Source: Fennellomyces sp. T-0311
Lineage: Eukaryota; Mucoromycota; Mucoromycetes; Mucorales; Lichtheimiaceae
Assembly (NCBI GenBank): GCA_025266875.1
Contig: JALLLT010000008.1
Location: 682,001 to 746,000 of the forward strand
DNA length: 64,000 nt
Direction: 5' to 3'
Below the pieces are notes generated by a model. That model searched no databases and was not told the DNA's origin. It saw nothing but the letters and a program-made list of their open reading frames with translations. How positions within the stretch are numbered: position 1 is the stretch's first letter; each line of letters starts with the position of its first letter. The position numbers and the translations under genes are program-made. This document shows positions 24,822 to 37,691 of this stretch, one piece after another.

Positions 24822-26159
24822 TCATTCGGTAGTCAAGTACCCGGAGATGTCGCAATGGTTCCATGTGGTTGCTACCCCAGACAAATCTTAAAGGTTATAC
24901 AATGTACCCATTTTTGGGGGCATGTACCCGATACGCCCATACCTATATCGTTTGCCGTTCGGCCGTGTTTGTCCCGGCGATTTTGATCCGCTAGTCCATG
25001 TTGCACCAAGAATTTGACGATGGGAAAATGTCCCTGACGAGCGGCGTGCATCAACGGAGTCCAGCCATCCCAGCTGTCAGAAGCGTCCCAATCCAGAGCA
25101 TCGTTATCCAAACTTTTGAACAATTGAAGGACATCCAGATGACCCATCATGGCAGCATGGTGAATCACGCTCCTACCGATTGAATCGGCTTGGTTGGGGT
25201 TGGCACCTTGGTTCAACAGAAACCGTACCAGACCCAGGTTGCGTGCCACGACAGCATCTTGCAAAAGACCGCGGCCGGATTTGTCATTATATGCCAAAAT
25301 TTCCCTCGATGGCACGTGGTCAAAAAGAAATGTAGTGATATCATAGGCTACTGTAGCCCCAAAGTCGCATAAAGCCGCTGCCATCTGTATGGGTAGCCTG
25401 CCAGACTTGGTTGGTTTCATTATGCAAGTCGGTGACTGTTGTGCAATGTACTTGGCAGTCTCGACATGCCCTACGTATGATGGTTATAGATAAAAAAAAT
25501 GGTATGCACTATCGTCGGTCACTCTTTACCATGTTGGACTGCCAGGTGAAGTGCTGTTCGTCCATCTTTATTGCAAAGGCCTAGATCGCCACCTGCCTTT
25601 TCCAGGATTTGGATGATGTCCAATCTACCCTTCAATGCTGCATGTGCCCAAAAACGGATCAACATTTTGTTTCCTTGGAAATTCTGCATATATATATGAA
25701 ACAAACCAGCTATCATTATAGGTGTCCAGTCCCCGCGTTTAAGTGCGTTGACATCCACATTGCACTCATTGACAATGTACGACACGCACTCGGTTGAATC
25801 GATTGCTTCGTGAAGTGGCTGTCGACCTTTCCATCCGTTTAGCCTACGGTCCATAAAAAAGATTAAATGAAGGCCTTACCGTGCTCGTTGACTGCAGTAA
25901 AATCTGCTCCGTACTCTTTCAGTATTCGCAAAGCGTCAACAGAATGAGATCGCGCAGCGAAATGAGCCAGTGCGTCGCCATGGTTGTCCACTGCATTGAT
26001 AGCAATGGATAACTGGTCCTTTTCTTTTAGATCAGCCAGAGCTGATCTGAATTTCTCGGGAGACTGAATCAGTTTATGCATGGAAAAAAAACCGCTGAGC
26101 CTTTTAATCAGCTTTGGGTTTGCAGCAGCGTTCCGCAACCCAAATTTTGTCGTAGCCAT
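24822..26159 (-). CDS. Ankyrin-repeat protein
   Basis: A protein of about 366 aa made largely of ankyrin repeats, a protein-binding scaffold. Minus-strand exons are 26159-25880, 25826-25707, 25637-25530, 25470-24943 and 24886-24822. The second intron was placed so that DWTPIMIAALKGRLDII reads as a clean repeat. Other repeat cores are NHGDALAHFAA, GRQPLHEAI, GRTALHLAVQHG, GRSVIHHAAMMGHL and WTPLMHAARQGHF. If the last intron is not removed, the frame ends instead at 24872 with a different tail (368 aa); both endings are possible. No other domain is visible. The start codon lies only 23 bp from that of the divergent B-box gene; an in-frame ATG at 26393 would run antisense through that gene's first exons and is less likely. 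Confidence 0.82.
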
Positions 26160-26182
26160 AGCACCCCCCCGTTTGCTGTGCC

Positions 26183-28697
26183 ATGGATTTACAAGTTGCA
26201 CCATTGACCCACTCCACAGCTTTCTGTGTTGAGTGCAGAGATCAAGAGGTATCTCTACCTTGATATTTTTATTATAGTCTACCTGATTGGCCGCATTTAC
26301 AATATTTCTCGTTTTTCTGTTAGGCATCTGTCTTTTGTGAACAATGCGATGAGGACTTTTGCGAAGTATGTCACGGTATGTACCTTGGTTCAAATTGATT
26401 TCTCTTCTCGCGTCTTCTTTGCTAAGTTATGAGTTGTTGTTGTTAGCAATGTTGCATCGCACGGGCAATCGACGCAAACACACTGCAAAAAATCTCAGAG
26501 TCCAACGTCCAGCTGACGCCAATGGTGCTGATGGGAAAGCAACAACGGAGACGACAGGAAAAGCTGGCTCTACAAAGGTCTATGGTGGATTATATTGGGG
26601 ATAACACGTATTCTGAACGATACTTCGTTATAGGGAATCGACGACACAGACGAAAAATCGCTCAGTGCAGCTATGGAACTTGATGGCACAGTGATCAATG
26701 GCTCCGGAGCAACGTTCGGGCAATGGATGGAGAAAAGGTAAACGCGGTAAAAGTCATTCGATCCACGTATCGACCGGCGTTTTCTTTCTTGTAGAGCAAA
26801 ATATGTTCCCTTGCGACTTGATGCGCATGAGCGAAATTTGCTGCGACTGTAAGTGAACAGGCTTTTGAGATGGCTTTTTTTTGGCTGATCTGGATTGTCT
26901 TGGATAGTCTGGAAGCAGCATTGAATGTGTCAGAATACACAGGTAAGGAATTGGAGAATGATGTTAAGGGGTATACATAAAGGACAAATAAAGAAGTTGA
27001 CATGTAAAGAAAAGACAAAGTGGATATCCTTTCGTATGCCAACAAGGCCCGCCGCATTGTTGCCCAAATTCGAGACCTGTGTGCCATCATTTCCGGTCTT
27101 CTTGTCGCTGGTGATTACAAGTTAGGCGACGAACTGTTTTCCGAAAGGAGTGTGAAAGAAAACGAAGCGTTTTTCCAAAAAGTCTTTGAAGTGGGAAGAC
27201 GGTAAGTGTTGCTGCATGGTCTACAACAAACACTAACGCGTCACCATAGTCACAAGATCATGAACCCTGAAAAGATGAGAACCACATATGGCAAATTGAT
27301 GTACATGATGATGGTCTGTAAAAGTGTCTATTTTTATTTTGCTGGTTATTGATTTGTCGATCAGGACTCGGTCATTCCGGAAGTCGAGGGTATGTTGGGT
27401 TTTTCATGTGTTGCTCCCATCAAGACGGTGTTTGAATACCTCAAGGAGAACGGTTGCTTGGATCTTTTGCATGACGATATGGTTGCCTTGGCAACGCGCG
27501 AGGTTGCCCAAGAGTTCAAAAACCGGGCACAGATCAATGCTGAAGTCCAGCGGAAAAAACGCGCGATTGAGGCCTTGAGTGAAAAGTACGCCAATGACCG
27601 TGTTTCCAAAGATGATATCGCTCGTTGCCTTGCATCATTATCAGACAACCATGCTTATTTGAAAGCAAATCGGTAAGCTATAGCAGGAAAAAAAAAGAGA
27701 AAGAGAGAAAGAGGTTTGAACTGATCGCACCTTTAGCGACCCATGTGAAAAGATGCTCAAATATTTATCAAAGTACTTTAACCCATCGAAATCGGAAAGT
27801 GGATATTCGCTAGCGATTATGGCAGGCCGTCACGGACACCGGCTGACACATACGCACTCTACACAATACGCCTACGTGCATCAATCCCTGTGTCTGTGGC
27901 GAGAAATTGTACACGAGATGTACATGTTATGGAGTTTATCCGATGAAGATCTTTTATCGGTCAGTCCGTATCGATTGACCAACACTGGACAAGGTCTGCA
28001 ACGTATTCAGTCGTGTCGCGGTATTGGTGGGGCGATGCACAAAATCCTGCATCGAGCTCAAAAGAAAAGTGGATCCTGGGTTGGTAGCAGCGTTGTCCAT
28101 TTGGGTGATCGCAACGTACCAAACGCATTCATGTTTATTGACAAGGTAAAATGGGGCAACAGAAAATTTCTGTCAAACGTTAATTAACATTGATTGGGTG
28201 ACACAGTACAACCAAGTTTCCCGGATCTTGACCCCGATTGTGAACACTTTGGATCGGATAGATTCATTGTTAGAGGATTCAGCAATCGCTGCTTACATTG
28301 AAGAAACCTATGGTGGTGTGGATAGGTGTAAAAAGGATATTCTTTGTGAGTTTGAATATATATGTATATTTGCAAGAAAGATGGCTCACACAATTTTAGA
28401 TGATTTCTTCCGATTCGGCTTTGACGGATCCGGTGCGGACAATTACTTTGATGCCGGTAGCTGCATTGATGGACGACTCACATCTGCATGGAACTGTAAG
28501 CCGGTCTTTTGTGCTACCCGAAACATATTTTAATAACGGTTGTTTTTTTTTGCTTGCAGGGTGTTCACAAATAGAAAAGAAAAAGTTCTTTCCTATCTTC
28601 CTCTTGACAGTATGTGTAAAAACAAGAAATAGGGGAAATTTTTGTATGATTAATATCTCGATAGGGCTTCATTGGTTTCGATGGTGGTGGATGGTAG
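26183..28697 (+). CDS. B-box zinc finger plus DUF2009 (UPF0652 family) protein
   Basis: Conserved eukaryotic protein of unknown function (DUF2009, UPF0652). Fourteen exons (26183-26248, 26324-26375, 26447-26577, 26634-26737, 26795-26848, 26908-26942, 27015-27201, 27250-27313, 27365-27672, 27737-28145, 28207-28345, 28400-28495, 28560-28609, 28665-28697) give about 575 aa. Exons 1-3 assemble a B-box-type zinc finger: CVEC, then CEQC, FCEVCH and two later His. The DUF2009 region follows (YANKARRIVAQIRDL, the block around CVAPIKTVFEYL, TGQGLQRIQSCRGIGG, SGADNYFDAGSCIDGRLTSAWNW) and ends in the conserved GFIGFDGGGW. All junctions keep phase, although exon 14 has only 33 nt. The start is the first ATG giving the complete B-box. 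No biochemical role is known to me. Confidence 0.9.
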
Positions 28698-31206
28698 CTA
28701 AATCGTATTAAAACGGGATGGCGATGCAGCTTCTTAGAACCTTATCTCTCCTCCATGAGATTGCACAAAAAAGTCTAATACTTATAGTAGAACTAAAGAA
28801 AAAAAAATAGTGCTATGCACGAGATAGATCCCTTAAAAAGATGTCGCCTTATCTTTTTTTCTTCTTAATACTTGTCATTCGTTCTAAAAAAAACACCATC
28901 ATTTCGTTACGTCATGTCTGACAAACGTATTAGTTGATGATTGAATTTTCTGATTTAGTCGCTACCAAAGTGTACGTGCGCCGAATTACGGCCGAAGAAA
29001 ACTCGGTATGCAAGGTTTGGAACGGGGGAGGGGGCTGAACGTAAGATACTTCCATCTCGAGAACACTTTAAGGTTGAAAGTGCGCTATCAACATTCTCGT
29101 CGCTGCAGGAAAAAAAAGTACAGATTTAAAGTATTCGAGAAGACATGAGTATAAATATCCCATTCTTTAGCCAGCCAAATGATAGCATGGACATGAAAAA
29201 GTAATAGCTGAACAAAGTCGAGAAGATTACCATTTAACATATGTATGTAAAGAGCGATAAAAATGCAATAGTCTTTTTTTTATTATCGTGTAAAGTTGCC
29301 TTTTTTCACGAGCAAACTTTACAAGAGCAAAAAATAAAACGACGAGAAACCAGCCTTACATGTTGTGTTGACCGTGCTCGTGACACAATGAAATTCGTGA
29401 GGGTGATCCTTGTATCACCAGTGGTGGCTGTTGTGTGTGTGGTAATGTCAAGCACATACCACCTACTCGTTTTCTAAATTAAGAAAGAGATCGGTAAGCT
29501 CGGTGCGACGTTTCCGCCTGACTGCCAAGTAAATGTGTGTAATTAAGGAGAGTTTTCTTTCAAATACTCGTAACGAAAAAAGGAAAGCTTGTTCATGATG
29601 CCATAAAACAAAAATATACTTTTTGTGATCAATGTTGTTTACAAAATAGTGGATCGTCAGTAATATACATTCTGTAAGGCCCTGCTGTGTACGCAGGATC
29701 AGAGGAGATCCCGGATCAAGGACATTTTATGAATATGAAAAAAAGGGACCCAGCCTTTTATTTTTACACACACACACAAGTAACAGCTAAGCACTTTTGA
29801 TTTCCATGAATGTCGTAAATGCATGACGTGTAAAGGAGACATTTTGTCAAGTTTCGGCGACGCTACCATAGCAGTGGATCTAACTATTTATCCTTCTTCC
29901 GAATTTTGCAGAGCTTAATGAGTGCTCTTGCCTTATTTTACTGTGTGCAGACGCCACCATTGTCAGATGATCCCATAACCCCTTCAAAAAGAAATTACCT
30001 TGGTCTAACATTGAGCATATTATGGAAATAGGCTCCTTGGCATCAAGCTCTCATAGACGAGACAAAATGGTCACCGAAACGAGACCCATTTATCGTAACC
30101 ATTGGTAATACTACTTGCTCCTCGTTTTTACAATGCTCCCTTTCCGATCGTACTTTTTGCTCCTGAGGCATATTGTTTATTTAATGACGTGCACGCGTTT
30201 TTTCTCTATAGACCACGATCGAGAACAGGATTATACATGATTTCAATATATCCACGGAAATGACCCGGTAGTGTTATGGATGCCAACGGAGAAATCGATA
30301 TAACGCACTCTTTTTTTTACTTTACTTATGCACCTCCTCACATTGACGGGTTGTAATGCAACAAGCATTACACTTATCGTTTGGTGGGAAGGATAGTCCT
30401 CCTTTTTTTTATTATTTCTGTCAAGTGGCTACATCGGCTCCTTAGCTAAAGAAAAGTGCGGTTATGTTTCCTTTACAAAAGATTGTCAGCCCCGTTTCAT
30501 CCCCCGAAACCTTTTGCCCCTGTCTTAAAAAAGATAGACCGTCAATGAGCAAAGAAAAAATGCGATGGACGGCATATTTGTTTACATTCATGAGCTTTTT
30601 GCTAGTAACCCACCGGGCATAGGTATCGACAAATGTTTACATTTTGTGTACGGTTCGGTAATTATCGTTAATAAAGTTCTAGGCTTATAACCTATGTATA
30701 TTCTGGGCTTTCTCTCTTTCTCGCTATGTGAGGTGTTGACAGATCAATGATCGCCTCCCCCTCTTTGTTCCTTCCCCTTGTTCATACAGTCATAGTCCCG
30801 ATTGATGTCCATTGTCTATATATATCCGATTGGCGTGCGTATACTTTCCTGTTCGGTGGTTCTGTCAGTGTGCTATGATGGTACTGAAATACGCCTCCTT
30901 ACCTAATTCTTGCGACCCCGGCAACCTGGAAAGAGTAAGACGTTACAACAAGCGTTAAACGCAAAATTATAGTCGTTCATCTTCTCATGTGCCTATCATC
31001 TCTCTATTTTCTTTTTTGCTCCGCCTGGATGCCTTCCCTTTTCACTTTCCCCTTTTCTCCTCAGATCACACGCGCACTCGCTAATGCGATTCTTCTATTT
31101 TGTTGAGTATAACGCTGAAAGCTACTTGACAACGGGCATTTATCACTATTTTTTCTTGCTTCACCCTGCAACTCCTGTGACGTTACTTGTCAATCGTACA
31201 TCTTCC
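28698..31206. other. Long intergenic region upstream of the CP2 factor
   Basis: About 2.5 kb without a gene. It holds T-rich runs, a (CA) stretch near 29766 and, from about 30700, long pyrimidine-rich blocks typical of a fungal promoter. The only open frame above 70 codons (29241-29477) has no family support. Confidence 0.5.
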
Positions 31207-31215
31207 TATATAAAG
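31207..31215 (+). promoter_or_regulatory. Possible TATA box of the CP2 gene
   Basis: TATATAAAG lies about 250 bp before the start codon, followed by pyrimidine-rich sequence. A long 5' leader is therefore likely if this site is used. Confidence 0.4.
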
Positions 31216-31462
31216 CGGGTCTAAATAAACATTAACCTCCACTCTTTTTTTCCTTTCCTCTCTTTGCTTGCTACCAATATTAAAAAGTAGCTACATTTAT
31301 TGTTTATTTTTAGCATCCGAGGTAAATCCATAAATATGTGACCTGTTATGCATATCGCTCATTTACTGCTTTTCTCTCTCTTTCTTATTCTTTGCTTGAT
31401 CATCGTCGTATGAAGCTAATTTACTGGCCCAAAAAGAACCAACCATAACCTTTTGCTTTCCA

Positions 31463-33583
31463 ATGATGATCCAACCACAACAACAAGATCAACAAAAGCT
31501 CTATCATAGTCGAGCCGTTTCTCTCAACTACCCTCTATCAGCAAACATGGACCGTCCATGGCGACACGCTACTACACCCCCGATGCTTCCTGCCATGGTC
31601 TACGGAAACAATCGAGTCGGCTGCATGTTAAACGATGGTTGGGCGAGTCCACCAGAATACCTTTCCAGCAGCAGCGGTAGTAGTAGCAGCAGCAGCAACG
31701 GTAGCGCCTGTACAGCAACTGCCGCGACAATGACACCTTCGCCTGTAGATATGGTCTTGTCACATCCTGCTCATAATCAAACTGCTTCGGAAGAAGTGAT
31801 AAGTTCAGTTGATGCGTAAGTATTTTTGTTACACATCACCATGAGAAACTTTCTTTTCACAACGCATGTGTTTTTTTATTTTGAAAGCAGCCCTGAAAGT
31901 TTAAGAATTACCGGTATACTTGCGGGTAAGTTATACTTTATTCCATCACACATAAAAGATCCTTCCCCCTTCCTCACCTTTGTAAAATTTTACCTTTTTT
32001 TAGCCCCTACTGCCATTTCACCTAAAACGGACGATGCCTTAATCACCTATTTGAATCGAGGACAGTTATACGCGATCGATTTGAAAAATGCACGTCATCC
32101 CGTCGATTCAAGTGGTACTACTCTGGTGACAACTACGGTTTCCATTACGTTCCACGAAAAGTCTCATCGACAAGTCGCAAATAACTATTGGAAGTTCTGG
32201 CTCAACCAACAACGCAACCCGCCAGATGCACGGGCCATCAGTATAGGTTAGTATACTTTATTTTTTGGTTAATTTGCCAGTGAAGAGTCAAATTAACTTT
32301 TTGCATAGATGATGCCCATTGCTGTGGCGTTGCGAATATCAAATACACTGCATTTGACCGTATCACGTTTGACTGGGATATTCGTCAAGGTTCCAGAATC
32401 CATGTTCGGTTCCACTGCCTTTCCACAGACTTTTCTCGAATTAAAGGGGTTAAGGGAATACCACTTCGCATCCACCTCGAACACCGTATCCCTTCTGCAA
32501 GCCAAGCAGCATTCGATTCAACTACCGGGGAATCCAACCCATCGTGGGAATACGTTGAGGAATCGTTTTGCAAAATCAAACTTTTCCGGGACAAGGGAGC
32601 AGAACGCAAAAACAAGGACAACTCCAAGCAGTATATGAAGCATTGTCAAAAAATGCAAGGTTTGCATCTTTGCCCCTTGTACGGGCTTTCTGCAAGACTT
32701 TTTAACACGTTTACATGTAGAAAACGCCAAAGCAGAACAACAAAAAAATCTGATGGAGCTCATGTATGATTTACAAAGGCCGTTTAGCATGTTTGGTGCC
32801 ATCCCAAAGTCTCCACCATTAAAGCATTTAGATGACTTTAATGACTTTGAGGAGATTTCGCGAGACTTTTTTGCAGGCACAAGCACAAGCAGCAAACGAA
32901 ACCGGGTCATGACCGCACCATCAGCCTTGTTCCACGGGACTCAACCACCGTCCGCGTTCTGTTCGCCCTTATCATCGTTTCCGATGCCACCTGCATTCAC
33001 CACTTCATCAACATGGTCTCCGTTCCCATCCCCTGCGGTGACGACAGCGCATACCGGTGCTAGCTACTTTTACACCATGACGGAGTCACCCACCAGTATC
33101 TACCCCACCACGACATCTTCGGCCGCCTTTGATGGATTTCACGGCGGCGATCACAAGGAAATGATGGTGCCGACGCAACAACAAAACTGTGTATATACCG
33201 AAATGCCACCTCCAGTGACGAATTCCAAGAAACGTAGTCGAGAAGCCACCAACAGCGATGGAGAGCCGAAGAAGCGAATCTCTATCCGTACCGGTGACAA
33301 TGTTGAGCCCCAGTGGATTGAGTTGCAGGAATTTACGGCGCACGAACTCAAAGTCAAACTGTGCATGGCACTGTCACTTCATCCAGACCAGGTCAGCCAT
33401 ATTGTATGGCGGCCCAAGGATAAAGGGACATTGACTTCTTCACCGCGCAAGAAATCTAGCCAGGAGATCTTTATCACTTTGGACGACGATTTTATCACGC
33501 AGGATTTGTTGACTTGGCAGAATCCGTCCGCGTCTTGGGAAATCAAATCAGATGGAACTGTTCGTATTGTGTTGGAGAACTGA
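31463..33583 (+). CDS. CP2/grainyhead-type transcription factor
   Basis: DNA-binding regulator of the CP2 (TFCP2/grainyhead) family; fungal members affect cell-wall remodelling and spore separation. Five exons (31463-31815, 31891-31925, 32004-32246, 32309-32659, 32721-33583) join in phase to about 614 aa. Residues 1-120 are low-complexity with Gln and Ser runs. The CP2 domain begins near ESLRITGILAAPTAI and contains TYLNRGQLYAIDL, SITFHEKSHRQ, ANNYWKFWLNQQ, IKYTAFDRITFDWDI, RIHVRFHCLSTDFSRIKGVKGIPLRI and FCKIKLFRDKGAERK-type blocks (read separately along exons 3 and 4). A Pro/Ser/Thr-rich linker follows, then a KKRSRE basic patch and a C-terminal ubiquitin-like segment (ELQEFTAHELKVKLCMAL) resembling the family's dimerisation region. 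The family call is secure; the targets are unknown. Confidence 0.92.
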
Positions 33584-34905
33584 TAAACAAGCAAAAAAGA
33601 CAAAAAGTCACTCCAAAAAAAACTACTACTGTTCATAGCTTCCTTTTTTCCCCTTTTATCCCAACTCCTCCTTTTCTCCCGTCATACCCATCTACGTGTT
33701 TTATGCTTTACTTTATGCAAGCCGCCACTCATCCAAAAATCCATTCATCATTGTTTTTTTTCAGCACAGTAGTTAAGTTTCCCTTTATAGTCATTTTATG
33801 TTGCTCAAACTCTTTTCTTTCTATAAAAAGTTTCCATTCGTGCACAAGGTTAAGAAATTCTTTGCCTTTCTTGTGAGACGTGAGCTATTCCACTTGCATC
33901 CAGCAGTAATTGGATCGGCCGATCATTGACTGTACGAATGCTTGATCCTGTTACGGATTATAGATACTGATGCCGAGATGAATGCGTCCTATTTCCTATG
34001 CATAGCGAACATAGGGCTCTCCGTTTCCTTTTATAGTCCGTAGCTTTAATTATGCCTTTTGCACTTATCCGGCCTTTTCTACTTTTGCGGTGAATAATGG
34101 GGCTTGATCATCATGAGATTAGTAGCTGTTGAATTGTTATGTAAATGGACTTATACGTATACAATACTCCTCATTGTCTCGTGTGTACGCATAGTCCTCA
34201 GTGTCAGATTTGCCATCGGACCGGGCAATGCGCGTTTTTTCACGGTGTTTCGCGTGCTGAAAAGTTGACGCCTTTCACTCGGTGTGAGCATAATAATTGC
34301 CATGGCGCCCAACCAAATCAATTTGCCATACGATGGGAAGCTTAGAATGACGATGCGCGGCATCTATGTAGGGCACATCATGCATGAACAACGAGACCGG
34401 AGCTACAGAGTGTAAACGCAAATAGACCACGACAGTATGCTCAGGGTCGCATGCAGTGTTATTTTCTGTGATTGTTCCCTGTGGATGACGGCATGCATGT
34501 TGCATCAAGATTTACATGCAAAAATTGTCAAACCAGTTTTGAACACGCAGGCTACGCATCAACTTTCTGGTATGAAAAGGGCAGTACTGATTGACGTCGC
34601 TAAGCATAATACGAGTAGTAAACAGGATGAGTCCAGTTCATTTTTCTCTTGTTGGGGACAGAAGTGTGTGGCTCATGGTTTTTCCTCATCTGACGCGTAA
34701 TGGGATGGGATGGCGGGATCGGATCACAAGGCCAAGAGATTCTTTGCCACCTTTTTTTTGTGTGGGGTATTCCGAGAAGTGTGCGTCAGAATACTTTGAT
34801 ATACAAAGTGAACGTGCATGTGAAAGATATGAAAAGCCGATTGAGTGGGGAAAGGGACCCCCCATCCACGTTTGGCACAACAGCTGTGTGTGTAACGCAC
34901 TCAAG
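33584..34905. other. Intergenic between CP2 and P450 genes
   Basis: About 1.3 kb. T-rich DNA follows the CP2 stop codon. The frame at 34591-35376 starts with a non-ATG codon in the usual eukaryotic sense and overlaps the P450 first exon in another frame, so it is not called. Confidence 0.5.
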
Positions 34906-34913
34906 TATAAAAG
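34906..34913 (+). promoter_or_regulatory. TATA box of the cytochrome P450 gene
   Basis: TATAAAAG lies 95 bp before the ATG. A CT-rich initiator-like segment (ctttctctctcttt) follows about 50 bp downstream of it, a common arrangement in strongly expressed fungal genes. Confidence 0.6.
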
Positions 34914-35000
34914 CAAATTGCACTTTTCTTGTTTCTTATTTGGTATCGCTTTCTCTCTCTTTATTAGAAACCTTCACCTAGTATCAATCAAACAATTACA

Positions 35001-36922
35001 ATGGCTACCACGCAGCAACGCAACCCCATCACGCGCTATGTTGGCGGCGCTGCCCTGGCTGGCGTCACTTTGCTCGCCGCGTATTACCATGACCGTGCCA
35101 TTTTTGATGAGAACCGTGAAGGCATCAAGACTCAACCCGGTTGGCCGCTTGTTGGAAACCTTCCAATTATTTTGCAGTACAAGGACCAGATCCATGACTT
35201 TCTTCTGGAAGGATTCACCGCACTTGGTGATCTCACATTGTAAGGATCTTATTTTTTTTGCAATACAATCGGTTTCTCATCGTACACATTTATATGATCT
35301 CATAGGACCTTGTCTATATTGGGCATCCCGCGTCACATTGCTACGCTCGACCCCCGAAATGTCGAACATGTTCTGAAAGGTATGACAACTAGAAAAATAG
35401 ACGCATTTAGAAATGAACAGCGGCTGACATTCAATATCTATTTTTTGATATAGGCAACTTTGAGAACTACATCAAAGGTCCAGAGTTCCATGGTGCCATG
35501 AACAGTCTTTTTGGCGATGGTATCTTTAATGCCAACGGTGAAGAATGGAAATATCAACGCAAGACGGCTAGTCACATCTTTAACATCAAAAACTTCCGTG
35601 ATCAATTCACAGAGTAAGCTTTGTCAAGACTTTTTCTTATCAAAAAAAAGCTGACTTTTTTTTTTGTTTTAGTGTCTTTGTGCAAGAGATTGAGTTTATG
35701 AGCGAAAATATCTGGAACAAGGCGGCTGCTAACAACAAGGCCGTCGACTTTCATGAAATCATGTTCAAGTTTACGTTGGATTCGTTTATTCTGTATGTAC
35801 GATGCAAAAACAATGGATGCAGTGACTAATAGAGTTACATGTTACAGACTTGGATTTGGCGTTCATCTCAATGCACTAGGTACAGAAGGAAAAGTTCCAT
35901 TTGCCGCGGCCTTCGATGAAGCCCAAAAGAACACCTTTTACCGTTTCGTCAACCCGATTTGGAACGTCACCGAACGGATTCAAAGACTGGTGATGCCATG
36001 GAAGGCCAGCATGAAAGACCACTTGGCTGTTGTTGACAGCTTTGCACGCGAAGTGACCGACCAACGTCGCGAAGAAATGGCCCGTGGCGAAGAAAAGAAG
36101 GATCTTTTGTCACGTTTCATGAACGCTCGCAATGCCAACGGTGAACCACTCAACAACGAAGAGCTGCGTGATATTGTGCTCAACTTTGTCATTGCCGGAA
36201 GAGATACCACGGCTCAAGCTTTGTCATGGACTTTCTATTTGCTTTTGACCCATCCCCGAGTCGAACAAAAGTTACTGCGCGAGATCAACGAGCACATTAC
36301 GGAAGAAGTCATGCATGACTCGCCCGCGCTTTATGAGGTTATTAAGGGCATGAAGTATGCTCATGCTGTGTAAGTTGTCAAAACCAAGCATTTTCTTCTT
36401 GACATTTTGGGTTACTTACTTGATATATCTTAGTTTATATGAAGTACTCCGCTTGTACCCGAGCGTGCCGCTCAATCAAAAGTATGCCTTAGACGACGAC
36501 GTTTGGCCCGACGGCACTCATATTCGCAAGGGTGACTATATCCTGTGGTGTCCGTACGCCCAGGGCCGCCTTGAGAAAGTGTGGGGTGTCGATGCTAAGC
36601 AGTTTGTTCCCGAACGCTGGATTACCCCCGAGGGCGAACTCCGACGTGAATCTCAGGGAATGTGGCCCGCATTCCACGCAGGACCACGCGTTTGTTTGGG
36701 TAAGCAAATCATCCACTGACGAGTTTAATTAATTTTTTTAACGAGCGCAAATTTGTTACACCAGGTCAACATCTTGCTACTTTGGAAGCCCTGGTGGCTA
36801 TCACTTTCCTGCTCAAGCGGTACAAGTTCACATTGGTCCCTGGCCAGGATATTACCTACCAGGTCTCTCTTACTTTGCCTATGAAGAATGGAATGAAGGT
36901 TACTGTCGAAAAGCGCGCATAA
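35001..36922 (+). CDS. Cytochrome P450 monooxygenase
   Basis: Membrane-bound haem monooxygenase. Seven exons (35001-35239, 35306-35379, 35454-35613, 35673-35792, 35848-36369, 36434-36699, 36765-36922) give about 512 aa, normal for fungal CYPs. An N-terminal anchor lies at residues 12-27, followed by the proline-rich hinge PGWPLVGNLP. The oxygen-binding I-helix reads AGRDTTA, the K-helix EVLRLYP, the PERW motif is present, and the haem motif FHAGPRVCLG spans the last intron with the axial Cys. The overall pattern resembles fatty-acid and alkane omega-hydroxylase-like fungal P450s (CYP52/CYP86-type clan), but I do not assign a family number. No biosynthetic cluster surrounds it, so a lipid or xenobiotic role is inference. 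Confidence 0.93.
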
Positions 36923-37581
36923 GCTTTTACATTTTATCTGCTTCCAACCCCCTTCAATTTCCGCTCTACCACTTTATTTGATGTATTTAGTTCTTTTTAC
37001 GCATATATATATCTAATCCTCGTTTCCATTCTCTGTTTAAAATTCCAAAGATATAAACGCATCCATTCTTTTGAAAAACCCAAAGTAATGGTCCGATTTG
37101 ACTGCGCTGGTTGTATAGGCAAATGCTTAACAAAGACACACACGCCAATTGTAACTACCAAAGACAGAAAATGGGCACGCTAAATATGCTTATGGAAGGA
37201 TGGGCCTATATCACATTTCTGGGCTTCAGTAAAATTTTACAGTTGATAATGTTAACTTACCAGATGGGGACAGGCGTCATCCGTGTCAGCATACTAGATA
37301 CGATCCCTTTTGCGTCTTCGTATGATTTTCGGTTGGAGGCCTCTTAGAATATCATCTGGTGACAGAGCTGGTGGCAGATGACACGATGGATAGAATGTAG
37401 GGTATAATTGCTGTTGTTGCCGTTGGATTATGTATCGCTCCTGGAATGAAATGGACACGGCGCTGATGATGTTGCTAATGCTACTGTGGTGGTGGCGCTT
37501 GCAGCGGTATATATGGCTGCTCTTGTCGATGATATGGTGGTAATGACGATGATGCAGTATGCACAACGTTTTGTGAAGATG
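36923..37581. other. Intergenic with a minus-strand frame cut by the transposon
   Basis: About 660 bp. On the minus strand, a frame ending at 37294 stays open through the left end of the Tc1 element. Its last 50 or so residues look protein-like (Gln run, Pro-rich segment, basic RRRKR end), but the frame upstream shifts and lies in the element. It may be the tail of a gene split by the insertion, or chance. Confidence 0.25.
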
Positions 37582-37583
37582 TA
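37582..37583. repeat. Left TA target-site duplication of the Tc1 element
   Basis: The dinucleotide TA borders the left inverted repeat and is matched by TA at 38923-38924, as expected for Tc1/mariner insertion. Confidence 0.85.
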
Positions 37584-37601
37584 CAGTCCCACCCAAAAAG
37601 T
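37584..37601 (+). repeat. Left terminal inverted repeat
   Basis: CAGTCCCACCCAAAAAGT; its exact reverse complement closes the element on the right. Confidence 0.95.
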
Positions 37602-37691
37602 GATGACCAAGCCGAATTTGGAAATGGAAATAAAAACATTGCATCTGTTTTGTTTTTCAGATCTTGACATCTTTTCTTTTTATACAACACA

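Noticed and set aside
34591..35376. 261-codon plus-strand frame
   Set aside because: Has no family signature and overlaps the first P450 exons in another frame.
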